DNA of 41,118 nt. It comes from JBHEKP01 sp041859375 (GTDB lineage: Bacteria; Hydrogenedentota; Hydrogenedentia; Hydrogenedentales; CAITNO01). Below the pieces are notes generated by a model, which saw only the letters and a program-made list of their open reading frames with translations, did no database searches and was not told the origin of the DNA. Positions 35,460 to 41,118 of the stretch are shown here, in pieces (position 1 is the first letter of the stretch; each line of letters starts with the position of its first letter). Where the stretch lies: positions 1 to 41,118 of the forward strand of contig JBHEKP010000243.1 in assembly GCA_041859375.1 (NCBI GenBank), in the 5' to 3' direction. The translations under genes were made by a program, and so were the position numbers.

Positions 35460-36553
35460 TTAAAGAAATCGTGAACCGCGGCAATCACATGGGCCACCTG
35501 GGCCTCGTCAAGATTGGGATGCATCGGCAGGGAGAGCAGTTCGGGCGCGCAGGCGCTGGACAGGGGCGCGCCGTCGGGCACGGTGCGCGCCGACGCGTAG
35601 GGCTTCTGCTGGTGGATTGGCACCGGATAGTGAATGCCGCAGAAGACGCCCCGCTCGCGCAGGTGCGCCATGAGCTCGTCCCGCCGGGGGTGGCGCACCA
35701 CATACAGGTGCCATACCGGCTCCCCGCCCTCCCGCACGGCGGGCAGGACAAGGGGCGTGTCCGCCAGACCCTCCGTGTAAAGGGCGGCGAACTTGCGGCG
35801 CAGGCCGTTCCACTCGTCCAGATGGGCCAGTTTCACATCCAGCACCGCCGCCTGCATGCTGTGGAGGCGGCTGTTGAACCCCACCACGGGATGAATGTAT
35901 TTTTCGGACTGCCCGCAGTTGCGGTACATGCGCAGGGCCTCGGCCAGCTCCCCGTCATCGGTGGTCACCGCGCCGCCCTCGCCGTAGGATCCCAGATTTT
36001 TTCCGGGATAAAAACTGAAGCAGCCGCACACGCCCATCGAGCCTGCCGGGCGGCCCCTGTGGCGCGCGCCGTGGGCCTGGGCGGCGTCCTCCACCACCAG
36101 CAGCCCGTGGCGGTTGGCAATCTCCAGAATGGGATCCATGTCCGCGCACTGGCCGTAAAGATGCACCGGCATGATTGCCTTTGTCCGCGCGGTAACCGCC
36201 TGTTCCAGCAGATTTGCGTCAATGGTATACCACGGGTCCATGTCCACCAGCACCGGGGTGGCCCCCGCAAGGGCGATGGCGTTCACCGTGGCGATAAAGG
36301 TGTTCGCCGCCGTGATGACCTCGTCGCCGGGGCCGATGCCCAGCGCGCGCAGCGCCAGATGCAGCGCATCCGCGCCCGAAGCGACGCCCACACAGTGCCT
36401 GGTGCCGCAATACTCCGCGAAATGCCCCTCAAAACGGGTCACCGCGCCGCCGAGCACAAAAGAGGCGGTGGACATCACCTCGTCCAGGGCGGCATGCACC
36501 TCCCCGCGAATGCTGTTGTACTGGCCCACCAAATCCACAAATTGAACGTTCAT
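35456..36553 (-). CDS. DegT/DnrJ/EryC1/StrS-family aminotransferase
   Basis: A 365-residue PLP enzyme that aminates a keto-sugar nucleotide, usually for surface polysaccharides. Motifs include ASGADALHLALRALGIGPGD, TANTFIAT, VEDAAQAHGA and the PLP lysine K185 in CFSFYPGKNLG, then GFNSRLHSMQAAVL. Start ATG at 36553 has AAAGGG six bases upstream; the frame is open 14 codons further. Its stop overlaps the start region of the glycosylphosphotransferase. The amino sugar it makes would feed the polysaccharide built by its neighbours. Confidence 0.95.
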   Translation of the reverse strand: MNVQFVDLVGQYNSIRGEVHAALDEVMSTASFVLGGAVTRFEGHFAEYCGTRHCVGVASGADALHLALRALGIGPGDEVITAANTFIATVNAIALAGATPVLVDMDPWYTIDANLLEQAVTARTKAIMPVHLYGQCADMDPILEIANRHGLLVVEDAAQAHGARHRGRPAGSMGVCGCFSFYPGKNLGSYGEGGAVTTDDGELAEALRMYRNCGQSEKYIHPVVGFNSRLHSMQAAVLDVKLAHLDEWNGLRRKFAALYTEGLADTPLVLPAVREGGEPVWHLYVVRHPRRDELMAHLRERGVFCGIHYPVPIHQQKPYASARTVPDGAPLSSACAPELLSLPMHPNLDEAQVAHVIAAVHDFFK

Positions 36554-36634
36554 GCGCGCCCTTTGTTTCCAACCGGTGACGGCGGTTGCGGCCACCCTGG
36601 AAAAAGACGGCGGCCATTGCTGTAAATTGTCAAA

Positions 36635-36663
36635 AGTATACCTTTCCCCATGAATCCGCGCAA
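36635..36663 (-). promoter_or_regulatory. Promoter for the DegT-glycosylphosphotransferase-TPR operon
   Basis: On the minus strand TTGCGC and TATACT are 17 bases apart, about 75 bases upstream of the ATG at 36553. Confidence 0.6.
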
Positions 36664-36695
36664 ACGGATTACGTTCCGTCAGCCAAACATAACCC

Positions 36696-36724
36696 TTGCA
36701 CGTTTAAGGAATTGGGTTTATAAT
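36696..36724 (+). promoter_or_regulatory. Strong sigma-70-like promoter for the coiled-coil/MshEN gene
   Basis: TTGCAC and a perfect TATAAT are 17 bases apart. The leader before the ATG at 36807 is about 75 bases and contains a small hairpin (CGTAT and ATACG). Confidence 0.8.
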
Positions 36725-36806
36725 TGGCGCACGGGCAGATTTTCGCAGTTATGTGTGAGGATTAGGCATCATCGGGCGTATTTCTTAACATACGGGAATT
36801 ATCGCC

Positions 36807-38330
36807 ATGGAGAGCAGTCTGACTTCGTTAGTGGATCAAATTTCCCGCCAGGCGGAATCGTTTGACGCATCCCAGGAAGACGCGCTCGCCGCGCTGGAAC
36901 GGCAGGCGGATGCGTTGCGCGTGCAGTCGGGCCGCCTGATGCAGGCGGGCGTTCATGCGGGCGAACTGGCGGCCACGCTGGAAACGCTGGAAAACGAGCG
37001 CGACCTGCTTATCGTGCGCATTGCGGAAAAGGACAAGGCGCTGGAGGAAATTCCGGCGCTGCGCGGCGCGGTGGAGGAACGGGACGGCCGCATTGCCGGG
37101 CTGGAAAAACTCCATGATGAGATTGCGGCACGCGACGCCAAAATCGCGGAACTGGAGCCCCTCCGGGACGAGGTTGCGGCGCGCGACGCCAAAATCGCGG
37201 AACTGGAGCCCCTCCGGGACGAGGTTGCCGCGCGTGACGCCAAAATCGCGGAACTGGAGCCCCTCCGGGGCGAGGTTGCGGCGCGTGACGCCAAAATCGC
37301 GGAACTGGAGCCCCTCCGGGACGAGGTTGCCGCGCGTGACGCCAAAATCGCGGAACTTGACGGACTGGCCGCGGCGCTTGAGACGGCCAAACAGCAGGCA
37401 GCCTCCCTGGAGGCGGCTGCGGCGCGAACGGCGGAACTGGAGCAGAGACTGGCGGATCAGGCCGAAGAAACGGTGAAGAACGCCGCCGCCATGGCGCTGC
37501 TTCAGACCCATCTGGGGGAGGCGGAGGAGGCCCGCGCAAAAGCGGAACTGGAAAAGAAAATGCTCCTAGGCCAGGTGGAGGGGCTGAACATGCTCGCCAC
37601 CGAGGCGGCGGAACTGCGCACCAAAGTGGCCCAACTCGAGGCGGAACTGGAGGCGGAACGGAACCGCATGCTCCGCATGAAGGCGCAGACGGCAGCCGCC
37701 GCGCCCGTCCCGCCGCCGCCCCCCCCTCCCGCGGCCATTCCCGATCTGCCCCCGCTTTCGGAAGAAATCCAAGAGCGCCCCAAGGTGATGCCCAAGGGGC
37801 GCAACCTGGAGGATTTCATCGCCGAGGTGGAGAAGCCCCTGGCCAAACCCACCGCTCCGGACACCAAAATACAGCCGAAACGCTCCCGGGGCGGGCCGCG
37901 CAGGCAGTTGGGCGAGCTGCTTGTGGAGGCGGGCATCATCACCCAGTCGCAGCTTGAGGAGGTGGTGCGCATTCAGGCGGCGGACCCGCGCCGGAGGCTG
38001 GGCGTGATCATCGTGGACCAGGGCTATGCCACGGAGGAGGTCATTGCCGCGACCCTGGCATCGCAGTTGCGCACCCGTTTCGTGGAGCGCATCGAACGGG
38101 ACATGACCGCCGACGCCATGCGGATGGTGCCCCAGCAGATGGCCATCAACCACCGTTGCGTCCCCCTGTTCTTTGAAAACGGCACGCTCACGCTGGCCAT
38201 GGCCAATCCGCTGGATCTCATCGCCATCGAGGACGTGCAGCATGCCACCGGCGTCTTTGTCCAGCCCGTTGTGGCCACTCCGGGCGCGATTGACGCGGTT
38301 ATCAACAAGTACTACATCAAGACCCGGTAG
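36807..38330 (+). CDS. Coiled-coil protein with C-terminal MshEN (GspE N-terminal) domain
   Basis: A 507-residue cytosolic protein. Residues about 10-300 are a long charged coiled coil; within it residues about 106-184 hold four full and one partial copy of a 17-residue repeat (AARDAKIAELEPLRDEV). A Pro-rich linker follows (about 305-330). Residues about 366-505 form an MshEN/T2SSE N-terminal domain with two RLGxxL(V)xxG-like motifs (RQLGELLVEAGI and RRLGVIIVDQGY), the arrangement that binds cyclic di-GMP in MshE. The GspE/PilB ATPase that normally follows is absent. It may be a c-di-GMP-responsive adaptor for a type II/IV pilus-like system. A strong promoter and terminator make it monocistronic. 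Confidence 0.88.
   Translation: MESSLTSLVDQISRQAESFDASQEDALAALERQADALRVQSGRLMQAGVHAGELAATLETLENERDLLIVRIAEKDKALEEIPALRGAVEERDGRIAGLEKLHDEIAARDAKIAELEPLRDEVAARDAKIAELEPLRDEVAARDAKIAELEPLRGEVAARDAKIAELEPLRDEVAARDAKIAELDGLAAALETAKQQAASLEAAAARTAELEQRLADQAEETVKNAAAMALLQTHLGEAEEARAKAELEKKMLLGQVEGLNMLATEAAELRTKVAQLEAELEAERNRMLRMKAQTAAAAPVPPPPPPPAAIPDLPPLSEEIQERPKVMPKGRNLEDFIAEVEKPLAKPTAPDTKIQPKRSRGGPRRQLGELLVEAGIITQSQLEEVVRIQAADPRRRLGVIIVDQGYATEEVIAATLASQLRTRFVERIERDMTADAMRMVPQQMAINHRCVPLFFENGTLTLAMANPLDLIAIEDVQHATGVFVQPVVATPGAIDAVINKYYIKTR
37122..37358 (+). repeat. 51-bp in-frame tandem repeat, four full copies and one partial
   Basis: Copies start at 37122, 37173, 37224, 37275 and (partial) 37326, exactly 51 bases apart and differing at only a few positions. 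They encode a 17-residue unit with a central Pro. The near identity points to recent expansion. Confidence 0.95.
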
Positions 38331-38354
38331 GCGCGGCCCAAAACCGTCTTTAAG

Positions 38355-38385
38355 GCCCCGGAACCCTGAGGTTTCGGGGCTTTTT
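38355..38385 (+). terminator. Intrinsic terminator after the coiled-coil/MshEN gene
   Basis: GCCCCGGAACC and GGTTTCGGGGC form an 11-bp stem with a four-base loop, followed by five Ts. It begins about 25 bases after the stop and touches the end of the convergent gene. Confidence 0.85.
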
Positions 38386-38708
38386 CACACCTGTACAACC
38401 GGCAGAGGGCGGTTGTGCAACAGGTTCAGGTTGCTTTCGGCGTCCAGTGACACCGCGCCAAGGCGCACCGTGTAGGGTGTTTCATCCTCGTAATGATAGG
38501 TCACCTCAGCCGTCTCTATATCCCACACGCCCTCCGCCGGACCGCACAGGACAAGTGTGTGGGGATGGCTTTCCGGATAACCGACAACAGACAGGGTGCC
38601 GCCGGGCGCCGTGTCCCCGTGCAACTCGTCAAATTCCACCTCAAAGCCGTTCACGGCGTATTCAGGGGGCTTCTCCAAACCGCGGGCACCGGTTTTCACC
38701 GTAAGCAT
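38385..38708 (-). CDS. Conserved-looking small protein of unknown function, downstream of Nfu
   Basis: A 107-residue soluble protein with a mixed alpha/beta pattern (MLTVKTGARGLEKPPEYAV, SVVGYPESHPHTLVLCGPAE, EVTYHYEDETPYTVRLGAV). No family recognised. I chose the ATG at 38708 because AGGA lies about five bases upstream; the earlier ATG at 38729 has none. It starts 25 bases after the Nfu stop, so it is likely cotranscribed with it. Confidence 0.7.
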   Translation of the reverse strand: MLTVKTGARGLEKPPEYAVNGFEVEFDELHGDTAPGGTLSVVGYPESHPHTLVLCGPAEGVWDIETAEVTYHYEDETPYTVRLGAVSLDAESNLNLLHNRPLPVVQV

Positions 38709-38733
38709 GAGGGTCCTAAGTCTTGCCATGGGG

Positions 38734-39501
38734 TTACGCCTTCATTTCGGGGGGCAGCGCCCTGAACCAGGGGTTGAATCCCGCCGTGTGATCGGTGGTG
38801 TCAATAATCGCGCCGATTTCCGGCACCGCCGCGCGGAGCGTCTTTTCCACGCCGCTGCGCAGGGTGAGCGCCGAGGCCGCGCATCCCTGGCAGCCGCCGC
38901 CCATGGTTAGGTATACCGTGTTTTTTTGCACCCGTTCCAGGGTGATAAACCCGTTGTGGGCGGCGATGGCGGGGTTCACCTCCCTTTCCAGCACGGCGGA
39001 AACGGCATGGCTGATTTCCTCCTCGGCGGGCACTGACGCTAACACCTCCGGGAGCACCACCAGCCGTCCGGAATCAAGGTGATTCCTGATTATTGACCCG
39101 GCGGCGCGGGCCGATTCCCAAACAGAACCGTCTTCGCCGGGGGCCAATCCAATGGTGATGCAGTTCGCGTTGATGAGCACGGAGACCGCACCGCATCCGT
39201 CGAACAACGCCCCGGCCAGGGGGGCGCAGGCGTAGGCGGCATGACGGTCGGGACAAAACCAGGACCATCCGTCCTCCAGCATGGTTCTGTTGGCCCAAAG
39301 GCGCACAAGGCGTGACTTCTCATCGAGCTGCGCCAAAATCAGCAGTTTCTCCTCCCCGGGTGGGAAGGGCAGCATGTCGTCCAGCACCGGAGCATTCACG
39401 ACCCTGCGGGGAATCTCCTCGTCAAACCGCAGCGGAGGCCGTTCCGGCGTGTCCGGAGTTTTCCCCTTTGCCCCGCCGAGTATTTTTGAGAACCATGCCA
39501 T
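38734..39501 (-). CDS. Nfu-type iron-sulfur cluster scaffold/carrier protein
   Basis: A 255-residue protein with an Nfu_N-like domain (about 25-150, containing APLAGALFDGCGAVSVLI) and a NifU C-terminal domain (about 155-235) with the cluster-binding CxxC (Cys204 and Cys207 in GGGCQGCAAS). It carries Fe-S clusters to target enzymes in the cytosol. ATG at 39501 has AGGAAGG six bases upstream; the frame is open a further 53 codons without a site. The small gene at 38385 probably shares its transcript. Confidence 0.92.
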   Translation of the reverse strand: MAWFSKILGGAKGKTPDTPERPPLRFDEEIPRRVVNAPVLDDMLPFPPGEEKLLILAQLDEKSRLVRLWANRTMLEDGWSWFCPDRHAAYACAPLAGALFDGCGAVSVLINANCITIGLAPGEDGSVWESARAAGSIIRNHLDSGRLVVLPEVLASVPAEEEISHAVSAVLEREVNPAIAAHNGFITLERVQKNTVYLTMGGGCQGCAASALTLRSGVEKTLRAAVPEIGAIIDTTDHTAGFNPWFRALPPEMKA

Positions 39502-39673
39502 TCTGAACCTTCCTAGTCCCGTCATGCCGCATGTTTGGAGAAAACACCCCCCACCCGGGCGGCATTCCCCTCCCCTCATGCCCTGCCGCCTCCCGCCCGG
39601 CACTGGACTTTCATGAAAGGCAACCCTGACAATATCCAAAAGTCTGATGCACACACCCATGGAGATCCGCCAA

Positions 39674-39979
39674 ATGCTTGTGGTCCATGTTCATGTCCAT
39701 GTGAAACCCGGATGCGCCGAAGCCTTCCGGGACGCCTCGGTCGCCAATGCGCGCGAAAGCGTGAAAGAGCCGGGCATCGCCCGGTTTGATGTCATCCAGC
39801 GGGAGGATGAGCCAAACCGCTTCATCCTGGTGGAGGTGTACCGCACTCTTGAGGCCACCGTCGCCCACAAGGAAACCGCCCACTACGCCCGCTGGCGCGA
39901 CACCGTGGCGGACATGATGGCGGAACCCCGCCGGGCCGAAAAATACACCAACTGTTTTCCCGGCGACATGGAGTGGTGA
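39674..39979 (+). CDS. Antibiotic biosynthesis monooxygenase (ABM/LsrG-like) domain protein
   Basis: A 101-residue ferredoxin-like-fold protein of the ABM family (YgiN, LsrG and similar). Visible features are VVHVHVHVKPGCAEAFRDAS at the N-terminus, PGIARFDVIQREDEPNRFIL and HKETAHYARWRDTV, all usual for the family. Members act as quinol monooxygenases or as isomerases such as LsrG, so function is open. I prefer the ATG at 39674, nine bases after GGAGA, over the ATG at 39647. It is a single gene between two minus-strand units. Confidence 0.88.
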   Translation: MLVVHVHVHVKPGCAEAFRDASVANARESVKEPGIARFDVIQREDEPNRFILVEVYRTLEATVAHKETAHYARWRDTVADMMAEPRRAEKYTNCFPGDMEW

Positions 39980-40007
39980 AAAGGAATCCGGACTGTTTTT
40001 TACCGGA

Positions 40008-41009
40008 TTACAGCGCGTTGTTTTGCAGCAGCCCGAAAAAGACGGCAAACAGCCGGTTCACGGGGGCCCTCCCGTCACCCTGATATCTGGTGAATTCCAC
40101 ATGGCCGTCCATGTACAGGACATTTGCCCCTCCGGGCACATGATTGTAAACTCCGGGGTCGGTGGCAACCTGATCGAACATGACAAAGAGGCCGCTCTGC
40201 GCCATGTTGGAGGCGGCGGGATTGTTGATGTCGGTGACCAGGAAGCGCTCGATGCCCTCGCGAAGCCGGAACAGCACGTCTCCGCCCCCGTTCCCGTTTG
40301 GGGCGCCAACGGGCAGATCCGTGTCGGCGCGCGGGTTTATCCCCTGGCGCGCACCGCTGAGATAGAGCAGCGCGGACGGATCAATTCCCCCATTGTCCGA
40401 GACCAGCGACTCAGCAAGCAGGGCGGCCTGCACGGAAACCGGAAGGGACGTGTCGGCGGGGGGGCTGCCGTTGAATATTGTGGCGATGAGCAGCAAGACC
40501 GGGAAATCGGCCATCGGAAGCTGCGGGTCATCGTCATCCCCCCGGTCAACAGCCCAGCCGACATACCCATAACTCGCATCCACCACCTGCGCGCAGCCTT
40601 TTGGCTTTTCCGAGGTGTGGCCGAGGCACCATTCCCCGTCCGCCCCCCTGGCGTCGCTTGTGTGGGAACCCAGCTCTGAATCCGACGGGCAGAAAATTAT
40701 CATCGGATCAGTGAGATATTCCGGGTAAATGGAGAAAACGTTCGGGCCAACGCTCAACGCGCCCTTGGGGGTCCCGTCCGGCAGGGTATACCCGCCGAAT
40801 TGCACCGGGGGAAACATGCCTCCCGCCTCATTGGCGTACATCTTGAAAACAAGCCCCCACTGTTTGAGGTTGTTCTGGCAGGATGCGCGGCGTGCCGCCT
40901 CCCGGGCGCGCGCAAGGGCCGGGAGCAGAATCGCCGCCAAAATCCCAATAATGGCTATCACCACCAGCAACTCAATTAGGGTGAACGCAGACTTCCCGGT
41001 TCTTTTCAT
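40008..41009 (-). CDS. Type II secretion/type IV pilin-like pseudopilin with DUF1559-like ending
   Basis: A 333-residue prepilin-like protein. The N-terminal methylation motif is AFTLIELLVVIAIIGILAAI (residues 8-27); the residue before the mature Phe is Ala8 rather than the commonest Gly. The start of the mature part (ALARAREAARRASCQNNLKQ) and the C-terminal GGANVLYMDGHVEF are hallmarks of the large pseudopilin families of Planctomycetes, Lentisphaerae and relatives. It would be processed by prepilin peptidase and assembled in the cell envelope. GGGGA precedes the ATG at 41009; the frame is open 33 codons further. Confidence 0.93.
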   Translation of the reverse strand: MKRTGKSAFTLIELLVVIAIIGILAAILLPALARAREAARRASCQNNLKQWGLVFKMYANEAGGMFPPVQFGGYTLPDGTPKGALSVGPNVFSIYPEYLTDPMIIFCPSDSELGSHTSDARGADGEWCLGHTSEKPKGCAQVVDASYGYVGWAVDRGDDDDPQLPMADFPVLLLIATIFNGSPPADTSLPVSVQAALLAESLVSDNGGIDPSALLYLSGARQGINPRADTDLPVGAPNGNGGGDVLFRLREGIERFLVTDINNPAASNMAQSGLFVMFDQVATDPGVYNHVPGGANVLYMDGHVEFTRYQGDGRAPVNRLFAVFFGLLQNNAL

Positions 41010-41118
41010 TGCCAGATCCCCGTTTTTCGTGATTCCGGCATTCCAAGCCGGTCCGAAACAAACCGCTCGAAAAAATGCGCCTGTTATAAAAATGCGCAAA
41101 TCCGGCAAATAATTCCTC

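Noticed and set aside
33745..35463. 572-codon plus-strand frame opposite the glycosylphosphotransferase gene
   Set aside because: Antisense shadow; the minus strand encodes a textbook sugar transferase domain.
37122..37358. Regular direct repeats resembling a CRISPR array
   Set aside because: The repeats are contiguous without spacers and lie in frame inside a coiled-coil gene.
39983..40010. Inverted repeat AATCCGG...CCGGATT as terminator of the pseudopilin or ABM gene
   Set aside because: The stem is only seven pairs, the loop is long and the T-run lies in the loop on plus and is weak on minus.

Overview
This 41 kb window is bacterial chromosome. It is GC-rich (roughly 60-65% by eye), apart from a visibly AT-richer stretch at about 20.4-23.3 kb. 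I see no rRNA, tRNA, insertion sequence or CRISPR array. Several families point to the Planctomycetota / Lentisphaerota / Hydrogenedentota kind of bacterium: a type II pseudopilin with the DUF1559-style ending, a URO-D-like methyltransferase, a DUF2961/GH172 protein, an M6 protease with Planctomycete-type C-terminal repeats, and an FGGY/fucose-isomerase-like/class II aldolase cassette. I favour Hydrogenedentota, but that is inference without a database search.

Layout. 1-2939 (minus): secreted M6 metalloprotease, cut by the window edge. 3.1-5.0 kb: nitroreductase and a URO-D-family protein. 5.1-8.75 kb (minus): dnaG-rpoD, an rpsU-less remnant of the macromolecular-synthesis operon; DnaG lacks three of its four zinc ligands. 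9.1-11.3 kb (plus): 2[4Fe-4S] ferredoxin, purN and a threonine-synthase-like enzyme. 11.4-11.7 kb (minus): a tiny Gly-rich exported protein with its own strong promoter and terminator. 12.0-13.5 kb: an orphan RbsA-type sugar ABC ATPase. 13.6-16.8 kb (minus): a secreted helical/TPR-like protein and a GH29-like secreted protein. 17.0-20.4 kb (plus): oligoendopeptidase F and a secreted DUF2961 (GH172) protein.

20.4-23.3 kb is the AT-richer island: a small membrane protein facing a large protein built of thirteen 45-residue TPR-like repeats. 23.3-28.5 kb (plus) is a tightly packed run: class II aldolase, fucose-isomerase-like protein, FGGY kinase, bifunctional nuclease and Sfp-type phosphopantetheinyl transferase. 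The first three form a plausible isomerase-kinase-aldolase sugar route, possibly fed by products of the nearby secreted glycosidases. 28.5-30.3 kb: an exported flavodoxin-like protein and a secreted alpha/beta hydrolase.

30.4-36.6 kb is an exopolysaccharide block: small lipoprotein and O-antigen-ligase-like polymerase on plus; DegT aminotransferase, polyprenyl glycosylphosphotransferase and a membrane-anchored TPR protein on minus. 36.8-38.3 kb: a coiled-coil protein with a 51-bp tandem repeat ending in an MshEN (GspE N-terminal) domain. 38.4-41.0 kb: Nfu Fe-S scaffold with a small partner, an ABM-family monooxygenase and the pseudopilin.

Sigma-70-like promoters (TTGNNN, about 17 nt, TATAAT-like) can be read in front of many transcription units, and good intrinsic terminators follow several of them.
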